From NCBI GenBank assembly GCA_964389575.1, contig CAYMFF010000006.1, forward strand, positions 1-64,000: 64,000 bases of DNA. Reading direction: 5' to 3'. Made by a program: the position numbers and the translations under genes. The DNA comes from JAGNRR01 sp964389575 (GTDB lineage Bacteria > Bacteroidota > Bacteroidia > Chitinophagales > Chitinophagaceae). This document shows, piece after piece, positions 18,930 through 28,100 of this stretch (positions are counted from its first letter, which is position 1; each line of letters begins with the position of its first letter). The notes below the pieces were generated by a model. That model worked only from the letters and a program-made list of their open reading frames with translations. It did not search any database and was not told the DNA's origin.

Positions 18930-20204
18930 ATGAACATACTTCTTTTAGGTGGCGGTGGCAGAGAACATGCGTTGGCGTGGAAATTAAAGCAAAGCATATC
19001 ATGCGACACATTATATATTTCTCCAGGCAATGCCGGAACAGATTCTGTTGGAACAAATGTCAAATTAGACATAAATAACTTCAATACAGTCGGTACATTC
19101 TGTATAGAACATGATGTCAAAATGCTCATCGTCGGACCAGAAGACCCTTTAGTTAATGGCATTCAAGATCATTTCAAAGAAGATAAAAAATTAGCTGAAA
19201 TAATAGTCATTGGACCTTCGGCTAAAGCCGCACAATTAGAAGGAAGCAAAGCTTTTGCAAAACGATTCATGAAGAAATATGAGATTCCAACGGCGGGTTA
19301 TAAGGAATTTACAATTGAAAATTTTAGAGAAGGACTTACCTATATTGAAAGACAAACCCCTCCTATCGTAATAAAAGCAGATGGATTAGCTGCTGGAAAA
19401 GGCGTAATTATAGCTCAGTCTCATGAAGAAGCAAAAGACGCTTTTACTGATATGGTTCAAAACAAAAAATTCGGTACCGCTAGTAGCAAAGTAGTTATCG
19501 AACAATTTCTTGACGGTATTGAAATGTCGGTTTTTGCCTTAACAGATGGCGAGAATTATTGTTTGCTACCAAACGCAAAAGATTACAAAAGAATTGGCGA
19601 AGGCGACACGGGTTTAAACACGGGTGGCATGGGCGCTATTTCACCCGTACCATTTGCTGATGATGCATTTATGAAAAAAGTAGAAGAAAAAGTAGTCAAA
19701 CCAACCATTCGTGGTATCGCTTCTGAAAAATTTGATTACGTTGGATTTGTTTTCTTCGGATTAATAAAAGTAGATAACGAACCTTACGTTATTGAGTACA
19801 ATTGTAGACTAGGCGATCCGGAAACAGAAGTCATTTTACCCAGATTAGAAAATGACTTAGTTGGTTTGTTTGAACTAGCTGGAAATAGAAAAATTGAAAC
19901 GGCATCAGTATCTATTAAAGAAGAAGCATGCTGTACTGTAATTTTAGTCTCTGGAGGCTATCCCGAAAGTTACCAAAAAGGAAAAGTTATCAAAGGGTTG
20001 GAAGAACAAACTAAATCCTTGATATTTCATGCAGGAACAAAAATAGAAAATAAGGAAGTAGTTTCAAATGGCGGAAGAGTTTTAGCGATTTCTTCATTCG
20101 GAAAAAATGTTCAATCTGCATTAAAGCAAAGCTATGAAACTGCCAATACCTTATGTTTTGAAGAAATGTATTACCGTAAGGATATTGGATATGAATTCGC
20201 ATAG
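18930..20204 (+). CDS. purD: Phosphoribosylamine-glycine ligase (GAR synthetase)
   Basis: Cytoplasmic ATP-grasp enzyme of purine synthesis that joins glycine to phosphoribosylamine. The N-domain begins MNILLLGGGGREHALAWKL; the ATP-grasp part contains IVIKADGLAAGKGVIIAQ, NTGGMGAISPVP and YVIEYNCRLGDPETEVILP; the C-domain has CTVILVSGGYPESYQKGK. The length (424 aa) is normal and all key motifs are present. It is a single gene here, divergent from the DUF819 gene; no other pur genes are nearby. Confidence 0.96.
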   Translation: MNILLLGGGGREHALAWKLKQSISCDTLYISPGNAGTDSVGTNVKLDINNFNTVGTFCIEHDVKMLIVGPEDPLVNGIQDHFKEDKKLAEIIVIGPSAKAAQLEGSKAFAKRFMKKYEIPTAGYKEFTIENFREGLTYIERQTPPIVIKADGLAAGKGVIIAQSHEEAKDAFTDMVQNKKFGTASSKVVIEQFLDGIEMSVFALTDGENYCLLPNAKDYKRIGEGDTGLNTGGMGAISPVPFADDAFMKKVEEKVVKPTIRGIASEKFDYVGFVFFGLIKVDNEPYVIEYNCRLGDPETEVILPRLENDLVGLFELAGNRKIETASVSIKEEACCTVILVSGGYPESYQKGKVIKGLEEQTKSLIFHAGTKIENKEVVSNGGRVLAISSFGKNVQSALKQSYETANTLCFEEMYYRKDIGYEFA

Positions 20205-20259
20205 CCATAAATCTTTAACATTTTGATATTTAAAAAATAGTGACCTTTGAAAGGACTCT

Positions 20260-20910
20260 ATGTTACTACGTTTTACATATCTGCTATTGTTATCATTTGT
20301 TTTAAATGTTCCTCTATGCATAGCCCAAACAAATGGTCAAACTGGTAAGATTGTTAAAAGTGCTGTTATTATTGATAATGACACCTTAGCCCATACCTAT
20401 TTACCAACGGTCACTGTAATGAATCAAGAATTACTGGCCATGAATTCCAGGGAGCGAAAAAAATATTATAGGCAACGAAAAAGAAGAAGAAAACGATACA
20501 CGAAACTTAAACGTAATGTTTACAAAACATACCCTTATGCTGTTATGGCGGGATACGTTATGCATGATATCGACAGTGCGATGCTCACCATTCGTTCTAA
20601 GGAGGCCAAAGAGGTTTATAAGCGAAGAAAGGAAAAAGAGCTAACCAAACAATATAAAGGACGACTAGAAAATCTAACTATGAGTCAAGGAAAAGTTCTT
20701 GTAATTTTAATTGCTCGTCAAACTGGAAAAGATTGCTATACTACGATTAAAGAACTAAAAGGTGGTTTCAATGCCAGAATGTATCAGACTTTAGCTACAT
20801 TATTTGCCAATAATCTTAAACGGAATTACGAACCGAATGGAAAAGATGCAAGTATTGAATTAATCTGTCGGGAAATTGAAGCCAGTGGAAAATTTGTACG
20901 AACAAATTAG
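20260..20910 (+). CDS. DUF4294 family exported protein
   Basis: A 216-residue protein with signal peptide (LLLSFVLNVPLCIAQ) and the segment AVIIDNDTLAHTYLPTVTVM that typifies DUF4294, a Bacteroidota family of unknown function. A strongly basic stretch RERKKYYRQRKRRRKRYTKL follows. The rest is likely helical (ALRSK-like repeats, NLTMSQGKVLVILIARQTG). It precedes bshB1 by 14 bases. The basic cluster may bind polyanions, which is only inference. Confidence 0.82.
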   Translation: MLLRFTYLLLLSFVLNVPLCIAQTNGQTGKIVKSAVIIDNDTLAHTYLPTVTVMNQELLAMNSRERKKYYRQRKRRRKRYTKLKRNVYKTYPYAVMAGYVMHDIDSAMLTIRSKEAKEVYKRRKEKELTKQYKGRLENLTMSQGKVLVILIARQTGKDCYTTIKELKGGFNARMYQTLATLFANNLKRNYEPNGKDASIELICREIEASGKFVRTN

Positions 20911-20911
20911 C

Positions 20912-20919
20912 TAACTTTG
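20912..20919 (+). promoter_or_regulatory. Candidate -7 box (TAACTTTG) before bshB1
   Basis: TAACTTTG matches TAnnTTTG exactly and ends five bases before the ATG at 20925. A TTTG at 20893-20896 gives a short 15-base spacer. It suggests bshB1 can be transcribed from its own promoter, with almost no leader. Confidence 0.35.
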
Positions 20920-20924
20920 GTTTC

Positions 20925-21647
20925 ATGAAAGTTGATATTTTAGCTATTGGTGCCCATCCTGACGATGTTGAACTGAGCTGTTCGGGAACACTTTATACTC
21001 ATAAACTTCTTGGACAAAAAATTGCTATTTGCGACTTAACAGAAGGCGAATTAGGATCTAGAGGCAGTGTTGAGTCTCGATATGCCGAAGCTGCAAAAGC
21101 TTCTGAAATTTTAGAATCTGATTATCGAGTTAATTTAAAAATGGCGGATGGTTTTATAGAAAACAACAAAGAAAATCAATTGAAGATTATCAAAGTACTA
21201 AGAGAACTACAACCTGACATTATATTGTCCAATGCTCCCAAAGACCGACACCCAGACCATGGTAAGGCCTGTAAATTAATAAGCGATGCCTGCTTTTTGT
21301 CTGGATTAAAAAAGATAGAAACAGACCAACCCATTTGGCGACCGAAACGAGTATTAAATTACATACAAGATTTTTATCTTGAACCAGATTTGATAATAGA
21401 TATCAGTGAAAGTTTTGATAAAAAAATGGAATCAATCATGGCCTATGGCACACAATTTCATGATGCTACGAGTACCGATAAAACAAAAACTTATATTTCT
21501 TCAGACAAATTTCTTGCTAGTATTGAAGCACGAGCTAGGCTTTTTGGCAAACGAATTGGCGTAGAATACGGAGAAGGTTTTCTTATGAATAATAGTCACT
21601 TAGGACTTCGCAATTTGAACGCATTGGTTCTTCCAGAAATAGCGTAA
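20925..21647 (+). CDS. bshB1: Bacillithiol biosynthesis deacetylase BshB1
   Basis: Zinc-dependent LmbE-like deacetylase that converts GlcNAc-malate to GlcN-malate, the second step in making the thiol bacillithiol. The zinc/catalytic motif GAHPDDVE is at residues 9-16 (His11, Asp13, Asp14), and the second metal/acid site is RHPDHGKA (His109, His112). LTEGELGSRGSVESRYAEA is diagnostic for BshB1 among LmbE proteins. The 240-residue length is typical. The other bacillithiol genes (bshA, bshC) are not in the window, which is usual in Bacteroidota. Confidence 0.93.
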   Translation: MKVDILAIGAHPDDVELSCSGTLYTHKLLGQKIAICDLTEGELGSRGSVESRYAEAAKASEILESDYRVNLKMADGFIENNKENQLKIIKVLRELQPDIILSNAPKDRHPDHGKACKLISDACFLSGLKKIETDQPIWRPKRVLNYIQDFYLEPDLIIDISESFDKKMESIMAYGTQFHDATSTDKTKTYISSDKFLASIEARARLFGKRIGVEYGEGFLMNNSHLGLRNLNALVLPEIA

Positions 21648-21649
21648 TA

Positions 21650-22432
21650 CTAAAAAGTATAGTTGCCATCTTGGTCATACATTGTGGGTGGCACTTTCTT
21701 GGTTGCCTCAAAGTAATCGTAAGCTCTTTTTAAATTTATCCAAAACTTATGCTTCACATCTTCATTCTTATATTCTCTTCCTAAAAAGTTTAAACTTTTT
21801 TTATTGAACCGCACCGGAAAAATATGAACAGGGATATACATCTGACCTGCGGTTCTCGCTTGAACGCAAATTGTGTAGATTTCTTCTATATATTTATTTG
21901 TCATTGGTAAGCAACCAACCGTCATACAACCACCATGAATATAAATCCCTCCACCGGGCTTATCTGCATTACTAAAAAATCGATCAGAATAATTAGGATA
22001 ATTTAGTAAAAGAGATAAATGATAATTTGAACGAGGATTAAAATCTTCAATAAAATAAAACCCTTCAGGCACTTGGCGATCGCCTTCCCAACGTTTCGGT
22101 CCTAGAATACCTGATAATGCACAAACTTTGTAGTATTTAACCAAGGTAAAAGTATCGGTAATTTTGTTACGGGCGTAAAGCTCAAACTCATTACTCCCTT
22201 TAAACGAACGTATGTAAATATGCTTACTCGGATATTTTATTCCTTTATCATTAAATGCCTTGCGCAATAGATAATCAGAATTATTGTGAGCAGCTTTTAC
22301 ACGTTGCATTGAAAGCTGAAAATTCTGAAACTGATTATCCGGATATTGAGGATCCAATGGCGGTTGCGCATTTGTAATCAACGGCAACAAAAATAAAAGA
22401 AGGATAAAACAGTAGCGCATATTTATTTTCAT
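21650..22432 (-). CDS. L,D-transpeptidase (YkuD-like) family protein
   Basis: Exported protein with signal peptide (YCFILLLFLLPLITNAQ). It has an L,D-transpeptidase-type catalytic core: GGIYIHGGCMTVGCLPMTN at 161-179, with His166 and the catalytic Cys174 of the S/T-x-G-C motif, preceded by PEGFYFIEDFNPRS. Such enzymes cross-link peptidoglycan or attach proteins to it; related murein L,D-peptidases cleave instead. The 260-residue length and lack of a LysM domain place it with the YafK-like group. It is convergent with bshB1, ending two bases after it. Confidence 0.85.
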   Translation of the reverse strand: MKINMRYCFILLLFLLPLITNAQPPLDPQYPDNQFQNFQLSMQRVKAAHNNSDYLLRKAFNDKGIKYPSKHIYIRSFKGSNEFELYARNKITDTFTLVKYYKVCALSGILGPKRWEGDRQVPEGFYFIEDFNPRSNYHLSLLLNYPNYSDRFFSNADKPGGGIYIHGGCMTVGCLPMTNKYIEEIYTICVQARTAGQMYIPVHIFPVRFNKKSLNFLGREYKNEDVKHKFWINLKRAYDYFEATKKVPPTMYDQDGNYTF

Positions 22433-22596
22433 AAGCCATACAAAGGTACAAACTGAATTAAATCAATTCTACCTGAACTAGCTATGTTATCGTTAAAATC
22501 CACAGCTAATTTTACACAGCTAATAAGCTGTGGAAAAGAGGCATTATCAAAAATAAACTCTGCTCTTTATTGGATACAATCTAGTTCTTGAAAGAC

Positions 22597-22604
22597 TATA
22601 TTTG
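22597..22604 (+). promoter_or_regulatory. Candidate -7 box (TATATTTG) before the aminotransferase gene
   Basis: TATATTTG fits TAnnTTTG exactly and lies four bases before the ATG at 22609. It overlaps the alternative upstream reading (ATG at 22588), so it argues for the start at 22609 and for a leaderless or nearly leaderless mRNA. Confidence 0.45.
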
Positions 22605-22608
22605 CTTT

Positions 22609-23787
22609 ATGGATTTGGCGAATCGACTTGAAAGAATCAAAGAACCGCAAACTATTAAAATGGCCAAAATGGCTAGAGCGTTGGCGGCGGATGGTAAAAA
22701 TGTTATCAATCTAAGCTTAGGAGAACCGGACTTCAAAACTCCGGACCACATAATTGACAGCGCTATTCAAGCCATGCATGATGGTTATACAAAATACACA
22801 CCTGTAGTTGGACTTCCTGAATTGCGAGAAGCAATTTGTACAAAATTAAAGCGAGATAATCAACTTGATTATACCACTGATAATATTATCGTAAGTACGG
22901 GTGCTAAACAAGCATTGGCCAATGCTATTTTAAGTATTATCAATCCGGGCGATGAAGTTTTAGTGCCAACGCCCTATTGGGTAACCTATACTGCTTTAAT
23001 TGATCTTGCAGAAGGAACTAATAAATTCATTGAATCGGATTCAAAAAATAATTACAAAATAACGCCTGAAGAATTGGAAGAGGCTATATCTGAAAAATCA
23101 AAACTATTTATTTTTTCAACCCCATGTAATCCCAGTGGAGCAGTTTACTCAAAAGATGAATTATCTAAATTAGCCGATGTGTTCGAAAAATATCCAAATT
23201 GTTATATCATATCAGATGAAATCTATGAGTATATCAATTATACAGGTACGCATGAAAGCATCGCTCAATTCGATTCTATAAAAGATCGGGTAATTATTGT
23301 GAATGGATTTTCGAAAGGGTTTGCCATGACGGGTTGGCGCCTAGGCTATATGGCTGGCCCACCAGCAATCGTTAAAGCGTGCGAAAGGATTCAAGGTCAG
23401 TTTACGTCCGGTGCAAATGCAATGACTCAAAAAGCGGCTGTCTCAGCATTGCTGGGCGATTTGCAGCCCACTTATGATATGCAAGCTGAGTTCAAAAAAA
23501 GAAGAGAATTTGTAGTTAAAGCTTTTGATGATATGGACGGTATTGATTTATCCTTGCCTGAAGGCGCGTTTTATGCTTTTCCTGATGTGTCTTCTTTTTT
23601 TGGTAAAAATGGGATTCATACTTCTGAGGATATGAGTATGCATATTCTAAATAATGCTCACGTTAGTACTGTTTATGGTAGTGCGTTTGGAAATGATAAA
23701 GCCATTCGCATATCCTACGCTGCCAGTATGGAAACCTTAGAAGACGCCATGCATAGAATTAAAAAATTACTCCATGAGTCCAAATAG
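22609..23787 (+). CDS. aspC: Pyridoxal phosphate-dependent aspartate/aromatic aminotransferase (class I)
   Basis: Fold type I aminotransferase, most like bacterial aspartate aminotransferase subgroup 1b, moving amino groups between aspartate and 2-oxoglutarate. Seen: INLSLGEPDFKTPDHI, VSTGAKQALANAI, FSTPCNPSGAVYSK, the PLP lysine in GFSKGFAMTGWRLGYMAGP, and IRISYAASMETLEDAM near the end. The start MDLANRL at 22609 matches the family; the in-frame ATG at 22588 would place the -7 box inside the gene. It overlaps the LOG gene by 14 bases, so both are probably on one mRNA with ispD. Confidence 0.9.
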   Translation: MDLANRLERIKEPQTIKMAKMARALAADGKNVINLSLGEPDFKTPDHIIDSAIQAMHDGYTKYTPVVGLPELREAICTKLKRDNQLDYTTDNIIVSTGAKQALANAILSIINPGDEVLVPTPYWVTYTALIDLAEGTNKFIESDSKNNYKITPEELEEAISEKSKLFIFSTPCNPSGAVYSKDELSKLADVFEKYPNCYIISDEIYEYINYTGTHESIAQFDSIKDRVIIVNGFSKGFAMTGWRLGYMAGPPAIVKACERIQGQFTSGANAMTQKAAVSALLGDLQPTYDMQAEFKKRREFVVKAFDDMDGIDLSLPEGAFYAFPDVSSFFGKNGIHTSEDMSMHILNNAHVSTVYGSAFGNDKAIRISYAASMETLEDAMHRIKKLLHESK

Positions 23788-24517
23788 AAATGTAATAAAA
23801 TCAAAATCTGAAATTCAATTTTTAAAGGGTCCACAAAGCCGTTGGCGTGACTTCAAATTCACGCTCAAAGTAATGAGAGAGTTCGTTAAGGGATTTAGAA
23901 CCTTGCATTTCACCGGACCTTGTATATGCATTTACGGATCGGCCCGTTTCAAAGAAGATCATAAATATTATAAAGCTGCTCAAGATATAGCAGGTCGTGT
24001 TGCCCAACTCGGTTTTTCTATTATGACGGGCGGCGGACCTGGTATAATGGAAGCTGCCAATCGGGGCGCAAGAGAAGTTGGAGGTAGAAGTGTAGGATGT
24101 AACATTGAGCTTCCATTTGAGCAATCTGGAAATCCTTATCTTGACAAATGGGTTTCTATTAAATATTTCTTCGTGAGAAAAACCTTGTTGATTAAATATT
24201 CATATGCTTTTATTGTAATGCCTGGAGGTTTTGGAACATTAGACGAATTGTTTGAGTCATTGACTCTGGTACAAACAGGAAAATTAAAAGCATTCCCAAT
24301 TATAATCTACGGGAAAGAATTTTATGAAAATGTAATGTCGCATATAGATCACATGAAAAAAGAAGGCACTATCTCTCCTGATGATCTTAATTTAATTCAT
24401 TACACGGACGATGTTGACGAAATTGTAAAAATTTGCGAAGGAGTTATAAGCTCCCACAACTTGAGTTATGAACGCAAAAAGTACTTCAAAATTCTAGGAG
24501 AGAATAAAAACAGATAA
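23774..24517 (+). CDS. LOG family protein (TIGR00730 Rossmann fold, nucleotide 5'-monophosphate phosphoribohydrolase-like)
   Basis: Lysine-decarboxylase-like Rossmann protein of the LOG family. The signature PGGFGTLDELFESLTLVQ is present (PGGxGTxxE), preceded by MTGGGPGIMEAANRGAREVG. Characterised members release the base from cytokinin-type or other nucleoside 5'-monophosphates; the substrate here is unknown. At 247 aa it is longer at both ends than the shortest LOG proteins. It overlaps the aminotransferase and lies two bases before ispD. Confidence 0.88.
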   Translation: MSPNRNVIKSKSEIQFLKGPQSRWRDFKFTLKVMREFVKGFRTLHFTGPCICIYGSARFKEDHKYYKAAQDIAGRVAQLGFSIMTGGGPGIMEAANRGAREVGGRSVGCNIELPFEQSGNPYLDKWVSIKYFFVRKTLLIKYSYAFIVMPGGFGTLDELFESLTLVQTGKLKAFPIIIYGKEFYENVMSHIDHMKKEGTISPDDLNLIHYTDDVDEIVKICEGVISSHNLSYERKKYFKILGENKNR

Positions 24518-24519
24518 GC

Positions 24520-25182
24520 ATGGTTAGTGCTATCATAGTGGCTGCAGGATCTGGGAAACGAATGGGAACTTCAATCCCTAAACAATTTATCGAAATAAAT
24601 GGTAAAACTATTTTAGAGCATACCATAGATTTATTTGTTCGAAGCAAACTATTCACGGAGTATATCGTCGTTATAGCTTCCGAATTTGAAAAAGAATTAA
24701 ATACTATAAGAAAACTACATCCCAATGAGAATATTAGAAGTTGCACTGGTGGGCAAGAACGTTTTCATTCTGTTCAAAATGCATTACAAGAAGTAAATGA
24801 TAATTGTCAAGTAGTTTTTATTCATGATTCTGTGAGACCATACTGCAGTATTGAACTACTAAATAACTGCTATGAAGAATGCAAAATATATTCTAATGCA
24901 ATTCCAGCAGTTGCCATTAAGGATTCAATCCGAACGATTAACGAAGACGGCCATAATCAAATAGCTGACAGAGATCAATTGCGCAGTATTCAAACCCCAC
25001 AGGTTTTTGAATTAAAGAAAATTAAAGAAGCCTACGATATTGAATACTCAGAAAAATTCACTGATGACGCTTCGGTATTTGAAACCGCAGGTCGCAAAAT
25101 CCACCTAATTCAAGGCGAAGCTACCAATACAAAGATTACTACTCCTGAAGATTTAGAAATTGCTAAATTCAGACTGAAATAG
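24520..25182 (+). CDS. ispD: 2-C-methyl-D-erythritol 4-phosphate cytidylyltransferase
   Basis: Enzyme of the MEP isoprenoid pathway that makes CDP-methylerythritol from CTP. The nucleotide loop AAGSGKRMGTSIPKQF is at the N-terminus, VFIHDSVRPYCS in the middle, and ITTPEDLEIAKFRL closes the protein, all typical of IspD. The 220-residue length is normal. It is the last gene of the aminotransferase-LOG-ispD run and converges with porU, with one base between them. Confidence 0.94.
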   Translation: MVSAIIVAAGSGKRMGTSIPKQFIEINGKTILEHTIDLFVRSKLFTEYIVVIASEFEKELNTIRKLHPNENIRSCTGGQERFHSVQNALQEVNDNCQVVFIHDSVRPYCSIELLNNCYEECKIYSNAIPAVAIKDSIRTINEDGHNQIADRDQLRSIQTPQVFELKKIKEAYDIEYSEKFTDDASVFETAGRKIHLIQGEATNTKITTPEDLEIAKFRLK

Positions 25183-25183
25183 T

Positions 25184-28100
25184 CTATCGCATTATATACA
25201 ATTTACCAAAACCTTTCTTACTCCATTGACTTGCTGGATCAGAATCAGCCTTGTCCATTGCCTCGCCATTCAATCTAGTAATTACACGGTATAAATAAAC
25301 ACCATTACCCAGTAAATCGCCGTATTGGTCATCTCCTTTCCAACGGAACTCAGTTATATTTCTTCCAATGTGAATATTACCGATTTCAGCTTTTGAAATC
25401 TCACGGACCATCTTACCAGTAACACTGTATACCTGAATCTTAAATTGCTCCGGTATTTCAGCACCTGTTAATGTAAAAACAAATTGTGTTGAAGTACTAA
25501 ACGGATTTGGATAATTTAAAACTGATGTGACAGATGATTTAGTAACTACTTCAAAAGCAATTTTATAATTTAAATCTCCACTAGTATTACCCATTTTATC
25601 TTGTCCAGTCACTATTAGTTCATAAATACCATCTTGTAAGAAAGTTGGTCTATACTCAATGCGTGCTTTATTTTCACCGGCTCCATTAGGATCTGCTGGG
25701 ATAAAAGTAATAGCGGGATCGTTTAATGAAATTGGCACTTCAGTATTAGGAGCATTTGGATAACGCAACGCGATAGTCATCGCAGTCGTATCATCCAATG
25801 GCAAGAACTGATTCTCATCTTTCAGCGACATTAAAATAGTCGGTTTTGCAGAAACAATATCTCTATTGAGTATATGAATACCATCGAAGGTTACATCCAA
25901 AATAGGATTTTTATTATCTGGGTTGACATACATACCCAAGAAACCAATATTATTCGGATGATATTGCTCCGGCTGGTCTTCATTAGGATTAGCTTCAATT
26001 TTTATAAAATATTGACCGCTTAATGGTTGAGTATTTATATCCAAAGACGCGTGAATGGTATCTTCTCCAGCCAATGGTTGATATCTCTTAGAAGTCAAGA
26101 AAGTTTCATTGTTGTCCTTATCAACTAATGAATATGTAACTAACATACTGTCCATTGCTATGTCCGTAAGGTTTTCTATTGCAAATCCTAGTTTATTTTC
26201 TTGTCCCTGTAAAAGCGTATCGGTATTAGTAACATAAACACTTGGATTCAAAGCCGCTTCTGGTACAGGAGCATAATGAACTCGCCAATATTTCACTTGT
26301 TCAGGAGTACTAAATTTACTATCCTTTTGATTCATGGTCAGGCGAATGCAAGGGTAAACCGATGGATCAATAAAGCTAAGATTCGTATCCCCTTTGACAG
26401 TTGCTAAATAGGTTTCTACATTATTTTCATTGATTCCATAAATCTCAACCTCTACCGAATCACCAGCTTGACCATTATCAATATTGTTTCCACTTCTATA
26501 AAAATCATTCCATTGAGAAGCCGGACCAATTTTGGTACTCACAATTTTACCTTCGTACAAATACGAGTTGAATTCTAATTCTTTAAATAATTGTACCGTA
26601 CTATCTTGTCCCACAAATTGTTCAACCGTTCCAGGAATCCCTTTTTGTCTAAAGAAAATCATGGGTCGATTTTTGAACAAGCTGTCAATATCTGTAAAAC
26701 CGAGATCCTTAATTTTATGATACAATGAATTGCCACTACCTAATGTAGCTGTATCCGACATCATATCATCAATAAAGAATTTATTATTTCCTCCACAAGC
26801 AGAGCTTAAACACAACCTAGGTTGCATCATAACATATGCACCGTTCGGAATGGAATCGATAAAATCCATAATCTGCTTTCTTCTGCCCGGACCGTTATAA
26901 CTAAACTCAAAAAAAGCATCTTTACCTAAGTATGTCAAACGACATGGTTTCCAGCTACCATAAAGTCCTTTTGCAGTATTGTTAGGATCAATTGAATTGG
27001 TCCATGGCAAACCAGTTAATGAGTCTATTACTACAAATTGGAGACTCTCATATTGACCAAAAGGTGCACAACCAAAAGTATGTAAAGTAACATTGTTTAA
27101 TTTCACTGAATAGTTTGAAAAATTGTAATTATAAGGTGCAGGCCCTCTGAAACAAACATTCTGAACCTGTAATTTTTTAGTAACCTTAGAAAATTGAAAG
27201 TCGCGTTGAGAAGCACTAATTTGAATATCATTCATATCATCTTTCAAATACTGATAATAATGTGACTGATTCCAACCTGTTCCAGCATTTGGAAGGAATA
27301 CGAAAGAGCTATTAGTCCAACGATGTATAGAATTATTATAGATTGTATCCATAGCCGTTCTCCAATAATACACAACAGAGTCTTGATATGTAATGGTAGG
27401 CGTCCACTTGACAACACCTCCTTTAGCTGTAATTGTAGTTGATTTTAGAGAAGGACTATTAAATTCTTCCGTTGTATCAATTTGAATGGCATATTGCCTT
27501 TCACCTAAAAAAGGATTTAAGGTTGAAGCTTTCAATGTTATACCTTGATCGTTTACGATACTAAAATTGTACGGATAGATAGGTTCTAAATCATCATTAA
27601 AGACAGTAAATTCTTTTTCTACACCATTATTATATTCTGCAACTTCATCCACTTCATTCCCATCATCTATTCTTACCCTCAAGATATTCTTACCCAAAGC
27701 ATTGGAACCTCCAACAGCTACTCTAAAATTCATAGAATCAGTATAAGCCAAACCGGGCATCCTTTTACTCAAAATAGGCACAACGGCATTATTGGGCAAC
27801 ACTCGTTCCACTACCAAGTTAATAGAGTCCAGTTCATATTTACCTAAATTGTAGGCCACTAATTCAACATCAAATGAATCCATTTGAGTCGTAATACTCA
27901 GCTGCTTAATCTTCGTGTATTTATCTTCTACAGCATAATCTGGTTTTGATCTGCTATGCATACTGACCGCTGGATCTCCTTGCAACAGCATTTGCTCTGC
28001 ATGAAACCTTGCAACATTATTATTAAGGATGTTCGGATTACCTAAGGTGTGAATTACATTTCCTACAAACTGCTCACCTACAGTTTGTCCATATCGATAA